Source of the DNA: Allobranchiibius sp. CTAmp26
GTDB lineage: Bacteria > Actinomycetota > Actinomycetes > Actinomycetales > Dermatophilaceae
Length of the DNA: 64,000 nt
NCBI RefSeq assembly: GCF_017565405.1
Contig: NZ_JAGEKR010000003.1
Coordinates: forward strand, 124,001-188,000
Direction of reading: 5' to 3'
This document shows positions 1 to 8,449 of this stretch, one piece after another (position 1 is the first letter of the stretch; every line of letters begins with the position of its first letter). The position numbers and the translations under genes were made by a program. Below the pieces are notes generated by a model that had not been told where the DNA came from, made no database searches, and worked only from the letters and a program-made list of their open reading frames with translations.

Positions 1-1133
1 GTGCAGAAGTACGAGCACGACCCGTTGCTACCGCTGGTCACGTCGAACAGACCGGACGTGTTGGCGTAGGGGAGCGTGTTCGCGTAGCCCGCGGTGTTGC
101 CGGACAAGGCGTAGACCGAGGCGACGATCGGCGACGAGAGCGAGGTGCCGCCGTACTGCGCCCAGGACGACGAGCTCGCCGTGGTGGGCGCGTAGACCGC
201 GAGGCCCGTGTTCGGGTCGGCATCCGCCGAGACGTCCGCCATGGAACGGCCGGAGCAGTGCGTGACGGCCGAGCTCTGGCCGGCGGGCGCGGTGTTGAGC
301 GTCGTGCAGCCCGATCCCGAGCCGCTCCAGGCGGTTTCGGTCCAGCCACGCGTGTTGGACGCGGTGTTCAGCGACGTGCCACCGACCGCGGTGACGTAGT
401 GGGAGGACGCCGGGTAGCTCGCGCCCTGGTAGCCGTTGTCACCCGTGGAGGCCGTGACCGCGATGCCGGGGTGGTTGTAGTAGGTGCCGTAGGTAGAGTC
501 CGCGCTGTCGCCGCCGCCGTAGCTGTTGGAGATCGCGACCACACCGGCCTTCTTCGCAGCGGTGTTGACTGCCGTGCCGAGGTTGACGTTGGAGGCCGTC
601 TTGGCCTGCACGAGGAGGATCTTGCAGTCGGGGCACGCGGCCGATACGGCGTCGAGGTCGAGGGCCTGCTCCTGGTCCCAGCCCACGTTCGTGGTCGGGA
701 GGGAGGTCGTGCTGCCCGACTGGTTCTCGATGGTGAGGCAGCCGTTGGCCACAGTGCAGGCCGACAGACCGAACTGGCTGCGGTAGACGCCCAGGTCGCG
801 CTCGGCGTTCGGGTACCCGTACGCGTCCACGATGGCTACGGTCCGTCCGCCCGAGTTCAGACCGGTGAGCTTGTACGCGCTGCGGATGTCGGTCGGGGTC
901 TTGCCGGAGATCGCCCTCGGGGTGATCGACTTGCCGGCGGCGCTGACCGCGGCACCCTTGGTGTTCTCCAACTTCACCGCGAAGCAGGTGGCGTAGCCCT
1001 TCGAGACCTTCTGCGCACACGAATGTGCTTGCTGCACACCAGATCCGGCGGCAGAAGCAGACGGGGTGAGGGCGCCGGTGAGCGCCGAGGCCGAAGCCAG
1101 GGCGAGCGCGGCGATAACGGGGGACTTGCGCAT
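1..1133 (-). CDS. S53 (sedolisin) family serine peptidase, 3' end beyond window
   Basis: Secreted acid-type serine-carboxyl peptidase. The start ATG at 1133 follows AAGGAG at good spacing. Residues 1-29 form a signal peptide (MRKS, hydrophobic Ala/Leu core, ASA cleavage site). The fold begins near residue 98 (TVAIVDAYGYPNAERDL, typical of S53). The catalytic pair Glu155/Asp159 lies in WDQEQALDLD, the oxyanion Asp232 in STGDNGY and the nucleophile Ser331 in GGTSLSSP; a calcium-site-like DVTSGSNGSC follows near residue 364. Only about 65 residues separate signal and catalytic domain, much shorter than the roughly 180-residue propeptide of classical sedolisins. The reading frame is open to base 1, so the C-terminus is missing. 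Family assignment is firm; substrate unknown. Confidence 0.9.
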   Translation of the reverse strand, partial: MRKSPVIAALALASASALTGALTPSASAAGSGVQQAHSCAQKVSKGYATCFAVKLENTKGAAVSAAGKSITPRAISGKTPTDIRSAYKLTGLNSGGRTVAIVDAYGYPNAERDLGVYRSQFGLSACTVANGCLTIENQSGSTTSLPTTNVGWDQEQALDLDAVSAACPDCKILLVQAKTASNVNLGTAVNTAAKKAGVVAISNSYGGGDSADSTYGTYYNHPGIAVTASTGDNGYQGASYPASSHYVTAVGGTSLNTASNTRGWTETAWSGSGSGCTTLNTAPAGQSSAVTHCSGRSMADVSADADPNTGLAVYAPTTASSSSWAQYGGTSLSSPIVASVYALSGNTAGYANTLPYANTSGLFDVTSGSNGSCSYFC

Positions 1134-1218
1134 TCGGGATCTCCTTGTTGCGAGGCCGTGCCGGGAAATGTCCGGCGAGCCGCAGCCTCTCCGGCGGCTC
1201 CTCCGAGAACAAGAGCGT

Positions 1219-1246
1219 GCTACATCTCTGCACACTACTTAGACAA
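1219..1246 (-). promoter_or_regulatory. Candidate promoter of the S53 peptidase
   Basis: On the minus strand TTGTCT (1246-1241), a 16-bp gap and TGTAGC (1224-1219) match a sigma70-type promoter, about 85 bp before the peptidase start. Inferred from sequence only. Confidence 0.35.
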
Positions 1247-1369
1247 CCTCTTGACCGGATCCATAGGGAATTCCCAGGAAAGGCATCGATCTGCTCCAAT
1301 GGTGAAGCAGATCGGCCTTCTTCGCCGCCCGCCGGGAACCGCCGGGAGTCGTCTCGTACCGTGCCCCGT

Positions 1370-2164
1370 ATGACGTCCGCCTCCTCGGTGCCTGCCTTCT
1401 ACACATCCCTCGGGGCGGGGCACTACCGGCCGAGCATCTCTGTGCAGGGAGCATGGCGGCCGGATGAGCAGCACATGGCGCCGGTCAGCGGGCTGATCAC
1501 CGAGGCGCTGGTGCGGCACGAGCACCGCGCAGGCATGCGCATCGCACGGCTCAGTTTCGAGATCCTCGGCCTGATACCCCTGGAAGACCTGCACATCGCG
1601 GTGCGCACGCTGCGCCCGGGACGCACCATCGAACTGTTGGAGGCCGACCTGACGATCGGCAGCAGGACGATCGTGCGGGCGCGGGCGTGGCGCCTGCAGC
1701 TCAGCGACACCACCGACGTACAGGGCAACGAGCTGCCCACGATGCCGCCTCCGCAGGACTGCCTGGACTATCCCGAGGGAGGCACCGAGTGGCAGGGCGC
1801 GTTCATCGCGTCCCTGGAGTGGCGTACGGCGCCCGGTGGCCGGGAGGGCCGCCGCGGGGTGTGGGTGCGCAGCGCCGCCGCCCTCCTGGAGGACGAACCG
1901 GCCGACCCGATCTCGTCATTCGTGATGCTGGTCGACGCCGCCAACGGCAGCGCCACCCGGATGCGGCCGACTCAGATGATGTTCCCGAACGTCGACCTGG
2001 GCATCCACCTCGTGCGCGCTCCCGATCCCGCCTGGGTCGGACTGGACACCGCGGTGACCTTCGGAGCCGACGGTGTGGGGCTGACCTCCACGACGCTGAA
2101 CGACGTAGGCGGACCGGTGGGTCGCGCTGAACAGATCCTCACGGTGCGGCACTTCGCGAGCTGA
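1370..2164 (+). CDS. TesB-like acyl-CoA thioesterase family protein
   Basis: 264-residue cytoplasmic protein with the double-hotdog look of the TesB/acyl-CoA thioesterase superfamily: an N-terminal hotdog (FYTSLGAGHYRPS, then HEHRAGMRIARLSFEILG) and a C-terminal hotdog (FVMLVDAANGSATRM ... LGIHLVRAP, ending in QILTVRHF). It probably hydrolyses acyl-CoA or acts as a related hotdog protein; the substrate cannot be read from sequence. The reading frame stays open further upstream, but ATG 1370 is preferred because TACCGT ends 7 nt before it, the spacing of a leaderless promoter, and because homologous sequence begins there. Its last 249 bases are antisense to the end of the PAP2 gene. Confidence 0.8.
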   Translation: MTSASSVPAFYTSLGAGHYRPSISVQGAWRPDEQHMAPVSGLITEALVRHEHRAGMRIARLSFEILGLIPLEDLHIAVRTLRPGRTIELLEADLTIGSRTIVRARAWRLQLSDTTDVQGNELPTMPPPQDCLDYPEGGTEWQGAFIASLEWRTAPGGREGRRGVWVRSAAALLEDEPADPISSFVMLVDAANGSATRMRPTQMMFPNVDLGIHLVRAPDPAWVGLDTAVTFGADGVGLTSTTLNDVGGPVGRAEQILTVRHFAS

Positions 2165-3139
2165 CTCCGCCCGCCGGAGCCGTGCACGGCGCAGCAACCG
2201 CCATCCGGCCAGCACGCAGACCGCGAAGAACGCGCCCGCCAGCTCATCGATCACGTAGTGCTCGCCGCCGTAGACGAGCGAGACCGCCATCAGCAGCGGG
2301 TAACAGGCCAGCAGGCACTTGACCCACCACCGAGCGCCGAACCAGAAGAACCCGGCGATGAGCACGGTGAAGGCCTCGTGCAGAGAGGGCATGGCGGCGA
2401 CCAGGTTGGCCTTGGCCTGCCCCACGGTGATGGTCCGAGCAGCGAAACTCAGGTGCAGGTAGTCCCATCCCTCTGAGCTGTAACGGCCGATGGGTGCACC
2501 GGAGACGTATCCCTGCCCGGAGGCCAGCCACGGGGGCGACATCGGGAAGAGGAAGTAGGTCACCAATCCTATGAGCGTCATCGCGAGCACGCAGTAGACC
2601 CACGCACGGAACCGGTCGCGCCACCAGATCCACAGAGCGACCGCGATGAGCGGAGTGATGAGGAAATGGCTGGTGTAGCTGAGGCTGAAGAGCACGGTGT
2701 ACCAGCGGGCACCCCCCGGATGGTGCAGGTGGGCCTGGAGCCACTGGGTCGGCAGCGTGCCATCGAAGAGGAAGCGGTCGGCGTCGATCGGGAAGACGGT
2801 GTGCAGGGGGACGCCGATGATGTTGCGGGCGCCGTCACGCGGAGCCGCACCGTCCGTGTCGTACTGGCCGGCGAAACCCCGGCTGAAGTCGTAGGCGAGG
2901 AGCAGTGCCTGGAACGGCAGCCAGTCCAGCATCAACCTGCCCCACGCGCGCCATCCTTTGCCGACGACGGCGCATGAGAGCCCCCCGAAGATCCACAGCA
3001 TGATGCCGAGCCTGTCCAGGGGCACCCCGAACAACGCGAGATAGCCGATCAGCACCACGAGGTATCCGACGACAGCGACTCGTCGCCACCACACCCAGTC
3101 GATCGGCTGCGCTGTGAGGCTGTCCTCGGCCGCTGCCAT
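1916..3139 (-). CDS. PAP2 superfamily membrane protein (inositolphosphotransferase-like)
   Basis: 407-residue polytopic membrane protein with the two signature blocks of the PAP2_3/inositol-phosphorylceramide-synthase-like branch: AAMPSLHEAF and GEHYVIDELAG, giving the catalytic His/His/Asp set. Several hydrophobic segments surround them. It likely transfers or removes a phospho-head group on a lipid at the membrane. ATG 3139 is chosen because homology starts soon after; the upstream open frame is low-quality. The gene follows the thiamine transporter ATPase by 19 bp, so it may be the last gene of that operon. The final ~85 residues (after WRLLRRARLRRAES) look non-homologous, are rich in Gly/His/Arg and run antisense through the thioesterase gene. 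Confidence 0.75.
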   Translation of the reverse strand: MAAAEDSLTAQPIDWVWWRRVAVVGYLVVLIGYLALFGVPLDRLGIMLWIFGGLSCAVVGKGWRAWGRLMLDWLPFQALLLAYDFSRGFAGQYDTDGAAPRDGARNIIGVPLHTVFPIDADRFLFDGTLPTQWLQAHLHHPGGARWYTVLFSLSYTSHFLITPLIAVALWIWWRDRFRAWVYCVLAMTLIGLVTYFLFPMSPPWLASGQGYVSGAPIGRYSSEGWDYLHLSFAARTITVGQAKANLVAAMPSLHEAFTVLIAGFFWFGARWWVKCLLACYPLLMAVSLVYGGEHYVIDELAGAFFAVCVLAGWRLLRRARLRRAESAREVPHREDLFSATHRSAYVVQRRGGQPHTVGSEGHRGVQSDPGGIGSAHEVDAQVDVREHHLSRPHPGGAAVGGVDQHHE

Positions 3140-3158
3140 AGGCGAACAGAGTATGGAC

Positions 3159-4169
3159 TCAATCTGTCCGGGAGATGACCGACCTCCCGATGTCGGGCAG
3201 CGCCGCGACCGACGACGGCTGCACGCGCAACCGCACCCGGGCACCCGCCGGGGGCGCTGTCTCGTCGTCGGTGACGGCCGGCAGGGCGCCGAGACCCTCC
3301 ACCTGCACCTCGAGTCGTACGCCGTCGGGGCCCGCTGCGCTCGAGATCACCGTGGCCACGATCGGCCCGGTCGAATCGACACGAAGCGCGTTGCGGCGCA
3401 GTGCTGTCGAGCGACCGGGGTGGCCCAGGGACAGTCCCGCTTCGGGGGGCAGCACGGTCCGGTAGCCGAGGAAGCGTGCCGCGTCTGCATCGATCGGCGC
3501 ACGCCAGACATCCAGAGCGGGACCGTGCTGGACCACGCGGCCGTCGCGTAGGAGGGCCACGTCGTCCGCGACCGCGAACGCCTCCTCTTGATCGTGGGTG
3601 ACCATGATGGCCGTCGTCCCTGTCGCGCGCAGCACATCGCGCAGCTGCGTCGCGAGCTGCTCGCGCAAGGTGGCGTCGAGGGCCGACAGCGGCTCGTCCA
3701 GCAGCAGCAGCCGCGGTTCGGCGGCGAGGGCGCGCGCCAACGCGACCCGCTGCTGCTGCCCACCCGAGAGCGAGCCGGGCCGCCGATCCTCCAGCCCGGC
3801 GAGCCCCACCAGGTCCAGCAGGTCTGCGACCCGGGCCCGCACGACCCGTCGCGACAGCCGACGACGGCGTAGGGCGTAGCCGACGTTCTGTGCGACGTCG
3901 AGGTGGGCGAAGAGCTGGCCGTCCTGGAACATCAGGGCGAATCCCCTGCGATGGGTGGGTGTCTCCGTCAGATCCACGCCGTCGAAGACCACCCGCCCAC
4001 GGTCGGGCCGCTGCAGGCCCGCGACGATCCGCAGGAGGGTCGACTTGCCGCACCCGGACGGCCCGAGCACCGCCAGCGTGTGGCCGGCGGCCACCGTCAA
4101 ATCGACCCCGTCGACTGCGGCCTTGCCGCCGAAACCGACGCTGACACCCTCCATCCGCAATTCACCCAT
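3159..4169 (-). CDS. Thiamine ABC transporter ATP-binding protein (ThiQ/FbpC-like)
   Basis: 336-residue ATPase subunit. Walker A GPSGCGKST at residues 36-44, Q-loop MFQDGQLF, ABC signature LSGGQQQR, Walker B LLLLDEPLSALD and switch His in MVTHDQEE are all intact. A C-terminal ~100-residue beta-rich domain (TOBE-like) follows. It energises import by the neighbouring permease. Its ATG shares a base with the permease stop (TGATG), so the two are translationally coupled. Thiamine or a thiamine precursor is inferred as substrate from the TPP riboswitch at the operon head; without it the family would also fit iron or putrescine import. Confidence 0.88.
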   Translation of the reverse strand: MGELRMEGVSVGFGGKAAVDGVDLTVAAGHTLAVLGPSGCGKSTLLRIVAGLQRPDRGRVVFDGVDLTETPTHRRGFALMFQDGQLFAHLDVAQNVGYALRRRRLSRRVVRARVADLLDLVGLAGLEDRRPGSLSGGQQQRVALARALAAEPRLLLLDEPLSALDATLREQLATQLRDVLRATGTTAIMVTHDQEEAFAVADDVALLRDGRVVQHGPALDVWRAPIDADAARFLGYRTVLPPEAGLSLGHPGRSTALRRNALRVDSTGPIVATVISSAAGPDGVRLEVQVEGLGALPAVTDDETAPPAGARVRLRVQPSSVAALPDIGRSVISRTD

Positions 4170-5821
4170 CAGAACCGGCCCACCGATCCGACGCGCAGAC
4201 TCTCCACCCCGGCCATCACGGCAGCGGTCATGAGAGCGAGCAGGACCGACGCCGCGAGCGCCATCCCGAAGTTGTCGCCGCCCGGGTGCCCGATGAGCTG
4301 ATAGATGACCACCGGGAGTGTCGGGTGATCCGGCCGCGCCAGGAAGCTGGTGGCCCCGAACTCCCCCAGCGACACCGCGAATGCGAACCCGGTCGCGGCG
4401 AGCAGGGGGCGCCATACGACGGGGAGGTCGACGGTGCGCACGACCTGCCATCGACCGGCACCCAGGCTCGCGGCCGCCTGCCGTTGCCGGTCGTCGATGC
4501 CGACGAGCGCGGGCGCGACCGTGCGCACGACGAGGGGAAGCGCCACCAACGCCTGGGCGATGGGGATCAGGATCTGCGAGTCGCGCAGATCGAGCGGCGG
4601 CCGGTTGAGCGTGACGATGAAGCCGAATCCGACTGTCACCGCGGAGATCCCGAGCGGCAACATGAAGACGGCGTCGAGGACGGCGAGTCGCCGGGGACGA
4701 CCTGACCGACCGTTCGGTCGGTGGGCGACGGTCACCGCGACGGCTAGCCCCAGGATCACCGACAACAACGTCGCGTCGACGGCGATACGCCACGAGCTGG
4801 CGATGGCGTCGCCGACCGGGACCAGCAGGGCGCCGCCGTCACCTGCCGTGCCCAGTCGGCGGTAGTTCTGCAGGCTCCATCCACCGTCGGCGTGCAGGGA
4901 GCGCGCGACCAGGCTCGCGAGCGGCAGCACCAGGAAGATCACCACGGCGGCGGTGACGGCGAGGACGGGCAGATCCTGCCGAGCGGGACGGCGTCGTCGC
5001 CCGACGCCCGCGCCGGCCGGTTGCGGTCGTACCCCGCTGCGGGCGCGTTCGACGACGACCAGCAGCAGGACGACCACCACGAACTGGGCGATCGAGAGCA
5101 CAGCGGCCGTGCGCAGGTCGAGCACGTCGGTCGTCTGCTGGTAGATCTCGGTCTCGATGGTGCTGTAGCGCAGTCCGCCCATTGTGAGGACGACACCGAA
5201 GGCCGTCGCGCAGAAGAGGAAGACGATCGTCACGGCCGACAGAATCGTCGGCGCGAGGGCAGGGAGCGTGACGGTCCTGAACACCCGCACCGGCCCGGCT
5301 CCCAGGGCGGCGGCCGCCTCCTGCGGGCGCGGATCGAGTGCAGCCCAGGCGCTGCCGACGGTGCGCACGACGACCGACAGGTTGAAGAAGACCAACGCCA
5401 GTGCGATCGCCACCCAGGTGCCGTCGAGGCCGAGAAAACCGAGGGGCCCGGAGCTCACCAGCAGGGTGCGGAAAGCGACACCGACCACGACGGTCGGCAG
5501 CACGAACGGCGTGGCGACCAGGGCCCGCAGCACCCCGGCCCCGGGGATGCGCAACCGGTAGAGCGCGTACGCGACCGGCAGGCCGAGCACGGTGGTCACC
5601 GCGGTGCCGAGCGTGGCGATGCCAAGCGTGAAGAGGACGACCCGACGCTCCCGCGGGCGCCCGAACACTCGGGCGGCGTCCGCCAGCGCCCAGTGGCCGT
5701 CCGGATGCAGCCCGCGCGCGAGCATGCCGGCCACCGGGAGCACGAAGAACACTCCGAGGAAGGCGAGCGGGACCAGGGCGACCGCCGCAGGCCACCATCG
5801 GCCCAGTCCGTTGACTCTCAT
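4169..5821 (-). CDS. Thiamine ABC transporter permease, two-domain (ThiP-like)
   Basis: 550-residue inner-membrane permease made of two fused binding-protein-dependent transport domains, the usual size of ThiP/FbpB proteins. Each half carries an EAA-type loop: ALDPRPQEAAAALGAGPVRV in the first and GIDDRQRQAAASLGAG in the second, the cytoplasmic sites that contact the ATPase. About 12 hydrophobic segments are visible. It forms the translocation pore for the substrate delivered by the lipoprotein encoded 10 bp upstream. ATG 5821 opens the reading frame. The stop overlaps the ATPase start. Confidence 0.88.
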   Translation of the reverse strand: MRVNGLGRWWPAAVALVPLAFLGVFFVLPVAGMLARGLHPDGHWALADAARVFGRPRERRVVLFTLGIATLGTAVTTVLGLPVAYALYRLRIPGAGVLRALVATPFVLPTVVVGVAFRTLLVSSGPLGFLGLDGTWVAIALALVFFNLSVVVRTVGSAWAALDPRPQEAAAALGAGPVRVFRTVTLPALAPTILSAVTIVFLFCATAFGVVLTMGGLRYSTIETEIYQQTTDVLDLRTAAVLSIAQFVVVVLLLVVVERARSGVRPQPAGAGVGRRRRPARQDLPVLAVTAAVVIFLVLPLASLVARSLHADGGWSLQNYRRLGTAGDGGALLVPVGDAIASSWRIAVDATLLSVILGLAVAVTVAHRPNGRSGRPRRLAVLDAVFMLPLGISAVTVGFGFIVTLNRPPLDLRDSQILIPIAQALVALPLVVRTVAPALVGIDDRQRQAAASLGAGRWQVVRTVDLPVVWRPLLAATGFAFAVSLGEFGATSFLARPDHPTLPVVIYQLIGHPGGDNFGMALAASVLLALMTAAVMAGVESLRVGSVGRF

Positions 5822-5831
5822 GTGTCGTCGG

Positions 5832-6893
5832 CTAGGACGTGACGTCCTGCCACTGGCTGATCCACCGGTCGCGCTGAGCGCTGATCTGCGTCGCCGGCAG
5901 GTTGAGCGGCTTGCTCGGGGTCTTCACGAAGGACGTCCAGTCGGCCGGCACGGGTACGCCGCGATCGACGGGGAAGACGTACATGCTGGCCGGCATCGAA
6001 CTCTGGAAGGTGCGACCCAGCATGAAGCGGATGAAAGCCTCGGCCCCGGCCGTGTTCTTGGCACCCTTGAGCACGCCGGCGTACTCCTGCTCCTGGAAGC
6101 AGCTGTCCATCAGCGCCGTCGTCGTCGACTTGCCCGCGGTGACCGTGTCCGCAGGAGATGTGTTGTAGGACAGGACGATCGGGCGATCTCCCTTGCCGCC
6201 ACCGGCCGTGTAGTCGACACCCCACGCGTCGCTCCAGCCGCTGGTGAGCTTGGCGCCGTTGGCCATCAGCTTCTTCCAGTACCCCTGCCAGCCGTCCTGT
6301 CCGTACTTCGCGACGGTGGCGAGCAAGAACGCCAGGCCCGGTGAGGACGTGGCCGCGCCCGGGCTCACGAACAGCCCCTTGTACGCCGGGCTGGTCAAAT
6401 CGCCCATGCTGCGCGGCGCGGTGCGGTGGTGCTTGGCGAACCAGGCGTCGTCGACGTTCACGCAGACGTCGCTGTAGTCGATCGGCGTGAGCATCGTGGC
6501 CGGTGCGCCGCTCAAGGCGTACTTGGCTGCGCCCGCCGGCAGCGAAGGCGAATACGCCTGCAGTGCGCCCGAATTCGCCACTCGTGAGGCGAAGGTGTTG
6601 TCGATGCCGAAGGTGACGTCGCCGGTCGGGTCGCCCTTGGTGAGCACCAGGGAGTTCGCGAGCTGCCCGGCGTCGCCGGAGGCCTGCACCTTGACCTGGT
6701 AGCCCGTCGTCTTGGTGAATTGCGCGAGCACGGTCTTGGGCACGGCCCACGAGTCGTGCGTGACCAGCACGACCTGGCGGTTGGCTGTCGAGCTGCCATG
6801 CGACGTACCAGCGGCGTCGCTGCCACTCACGGCGCAGCCGGCCAGGGCGGGCAGCGTGATCAGCGCGCAGACGGACATGGTCGTGAACTTCAT
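5832..6893 (-). CDS. Thiamine ABC transporter substrate-binding lipoprotein
   Basis: 353-residue extracytoplasmic binding protein. Lipobox LAGC places the lipidated Cys near residue 20, after a hydrophobic signal. The body resembles TbpA/FbpA-type periplasmic receptors: VVLVTHDSW at the start of the mature domain, GDVTFGIDNTF, and the hinge region with PIDYSDVCVNVDD. ATG 6893 is chosen because GAGGAGG lies about 9 nt upstream and the preceding codons are part of the riboswitch region. First gene of the importer operon; a TPP riboswitch in its 5' leader makes thiamine or a close derivative the likely ligand. Confidence 0.88.
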   Translation of the reverse strand: MKFTTMSVCALITLPALAGCAVSGSDAAGTSHGSSTANRQVVLVTHDSWAVPKTVLAQFTKTTGYQVKVQASGDAGQLANSLVLTKGDPTGDVTFGIDNTFASRVANSGALQAYSPSLPAGAAKYALSGAPATMLTPIDYSDVCVNVDDAWFAKHHRTAPRSMGDLTSPAYKGLFVSPGAATSSPGLAFLLATVAKYGQDGWQGYWKKLMANGAKLTSGWSDAWGVDYTAGGGKGDRPIVLSYNTSPADTVTAGKSTTTALMDSCFQEQEYAGVLKGAKNTAGAEAFIRFMLGRTFQSSMPASMYVFPVDRGVPVPADWTSFVKTPSKPLNLPATQISAQRDRWISQWQDVTS

Positions 6894-6925
6894 CGGATTC
6901 GACCTCCTCGTAATGAGGGGCCTCA

Positions 6926-7006
6926 ACTTCCTACACCGGTACTAACCGGATCAGGTTCGAGGGTCTGCGGCCGATCCGCACTCTCAGCGCTGCTGCGCTC
7001 CCCTGT
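6926..7006 (-). promoter_or_regulatory. TPP riboswitch (THI element)
   Basis: The minus strand carries the conserved TPP aptamer blocks in order: GGGGAGC near 7005-6997, GCTGAGAG with CTGAGAG at 6987-6981, ACCC followed by GAACCTGATC at about 6958-6949, and a 3' arm TTAGTACCGGTGTAGG pairing back to the 5' stem. The aptamer ends about 33 nt before the binding-protein ATG, and the ribosome-binding site GAGGAGG lies in that gap. Binding of thiamine pyrophosphate should lower expression of the importer. The short distance and lack of a T-rich terminator favour translational control, which is inferred. Confidence 0.93.
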
Positions 7007-7102
7007 CGTATCCGTCGCTCACGATACGCGCGCCGGACAGACCCCCACGCCCGCAGGGTAGGTTTGACGAAGGTTTGCGATTCGTCTTCGAAAGGTGGGC
7101 TC

Positions 7103-7423
7103 ATGGGTTCGATTGCGTGGAAGGTGCTCTCCGTAGCGACCCGATTGGCGTCCACCCGGGTCGCGACGAAGGTCACCCAGACCGGGTGGAGAGCCGCGAC
7201 CGGCAAGAAGGCACCGACCGATCGTTACGAGCCCGAGCGTTCGCATGCGGAGGCCACCGCGTTCGCCGTCGTGTCGGCCGCGATGCTCGCGGGCGCCACG
7301 ACCTTCGTCGAGCGCAAGGTCGCCGACTACTACACGCGCTCCACCGGCGAACTCGCTCCGCCCATGCAGAAGGCGATCGAGAAGCGCGAGAAGAAGTTGC
7401 AGAAGGAAGCCGACAAGCACTGA
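7103..7423 (+). CDS. DUF4235 family small membrane-associated protein
   Basis: 106-residue protein of the DUF4235 family, common in Micrococcales. It starts MGSIAWKVLS, has a central hydrophobic helix (FAVVSAAMLAGATTF) and ends in a charged helix (KAIEKREKKLQKEADKH). Function is unknown; a single-pass or peripheral membrane role is plausible. ATG 7103 is used rather than the earlier in-frame codon at 7064 because AAAGGTGG precedes it. It is transcribed divergently from the thiamine importer and converges on the MpaB gene. Confidence 0.75.
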   Translation: MGSIAWKVLSVATRLASTRVATKVTQTGWRAATGKKAPTDRYEPERSHAEATAFAVVSAAMLAGATTFVERKVADYYTRSTGELAPPMQKAIEKREKKLQKEADKH

Positions 7424-7431
7424 TCGACGAG

Positions 7432-7473
7432 TGTCCGCAGTTCCGTGCGCAGGTGCGCGCGGAACTGCGGACA
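7432..7473. terminator. Palindrome between convergent genes
   Basis: Perfect 14-bp arms (TGTCCGCAGTTCCG and its complement) enclose a 14-nt loop that itself contains GCGC-AGGT-GCGC. It begins 9 bp after the DUF4235 stop and ends 23 bp before the MpaB stop, so it can act as a two-way terminator. No T-run is present. Confidence 0.6.
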
Positions 7474-7496
7474 TCCGCGAGCGGGTCACAGAACGG

Positions 7497-8381
7497 TCAA
7501 GCGGCGGCGTCCTCCGCATCGCGCAAGCCCGCCATCGCCCAGTTGATCGTGGCGACACTCAGCGTGCCCGCGATGGTGTCCGCCCGGCGTGCGAGGTCGA
7601 GGCCGGACTGTCCGAGGGCGCGCCGCGCCCAGTTGGGCAGCGCCGCCACGCCGCCGCGGGCGACGAGGCCGTAGACGGGCTTGGCCGCGCGGGGAAGCGG
7701 CGGCTCGCGCAGCAGGAAGTGACAGGCGTCGACCGCGGCCGGCGTCGATCGCAGCACCGCGCGGTAGGACTGCAGTCGCTCGCGAAGCTCGGTGACGTCG
7801 GCCGGCAGATCACGGGCGCCGAGCAGGGTGGACGCCGTACGGGCCTGGGAGACATAGGTATCGGACTCCTGTGGCGTGAGCCGATCGCCGGAGTACATCT
7901 GGTACGCGGCGAGGAAGCTGTGCACCTCGGCGACGTGCACCCAGCTCAGCAGGTCCGGATCGGACGCGGCGTACGGCGCTCCGTCGTCTCGGCGGCCGCG
8001 GACCCGCTCGTGGATCGAGGCGACCTGGGCGATGACCTCCTCGGCATGCTCGATCGTGCCGAAGGTCGTGGCGGCGATGTAGTAGCTGGTGCGCTGCAAC
8101 CGGCCCCAGGGGTCACCGCGGAACCCGCTGTGACCGGCGACGCCGGCCATCGCCGATGGGTGCAGCGACTGCAACAACAGCGCCGCCACACCGCCGGGGA
8201 ACATCGCGGCGTGCTGGTGGACACGCCAGATGGGGTCCTCGGGGGTGAACCAACGCGGCCCCTCGGCCTCCCAGATGCCCTTCGCCTTGGCGGGAGCGTC
8301 GTCCCCGGCCACCTTCGAGCGCAGGAGCTGACCGAGCGCGCGCTGTGCGCCGGTGGCGGGGACTCGTACGAAGGGGATCAT
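7497..8381 (-). CDS. Oxygenase MpaB family (DUF2236) protein
   Basis: 294-residue protein of the DUF2236 family, named after a fungal meroterpenoid oxygenase and related to the latex-clearing protein Lcp fold with haem b. Recognisable blocks are WRVHQHAAMFPGG, LLQSLHPSAMAGV, GRLQRTSYYIAATTFGT and WVHVAEVHSFLAAY, the His residues being likely haem ligands. The reaction of bacterial members is largely unknown. ATG 8381 is favoured because CATACT ends 7 nt upstream, as in leaderless genes; an ATG at 8441 would add 20 residues with less GC-rich third positions. Confidence 0.8.
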   Translation of the reverse strand: MIPFVRVPATGAQRALGQLLRSKVAGDDAPAKAKGIWEAEGPRWFTPEDPIWRVHQHAAMFPGGVAALLLQSLHPSAMAGVAGHSGFRGDPWGRLQRTSYYIAATTFGTIEHAEEVIAQVASIHERVRGRRDDGAPYAASDPDLLSWVHVAEVHSFLAAYQMYSGDRLTPQESDTYVSQARTASTLLGARDLPADVTELRERLQSYRAVLRSTPAAVDACHFLLREPPLPRAAKPVYGLVARGGVAALPNWARRALGQSGLDLARRADTIAGTLSVATINWAMAGLRDAEDAAA

Positions 8382-8449
8382 CACTTCGAGTATGCGGTCC
8401 CGTGGAATCGAGCCCTTCGCCGACCGGCTCGACGCCTGCATCCGCCCCG

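Noticed and set aside
1145-1369. N-terminal extension of the thioesterase gene
   Set aside because: The extra codons have no homology to the family and cover the probable promoter and leader of the divergent S53 gene.
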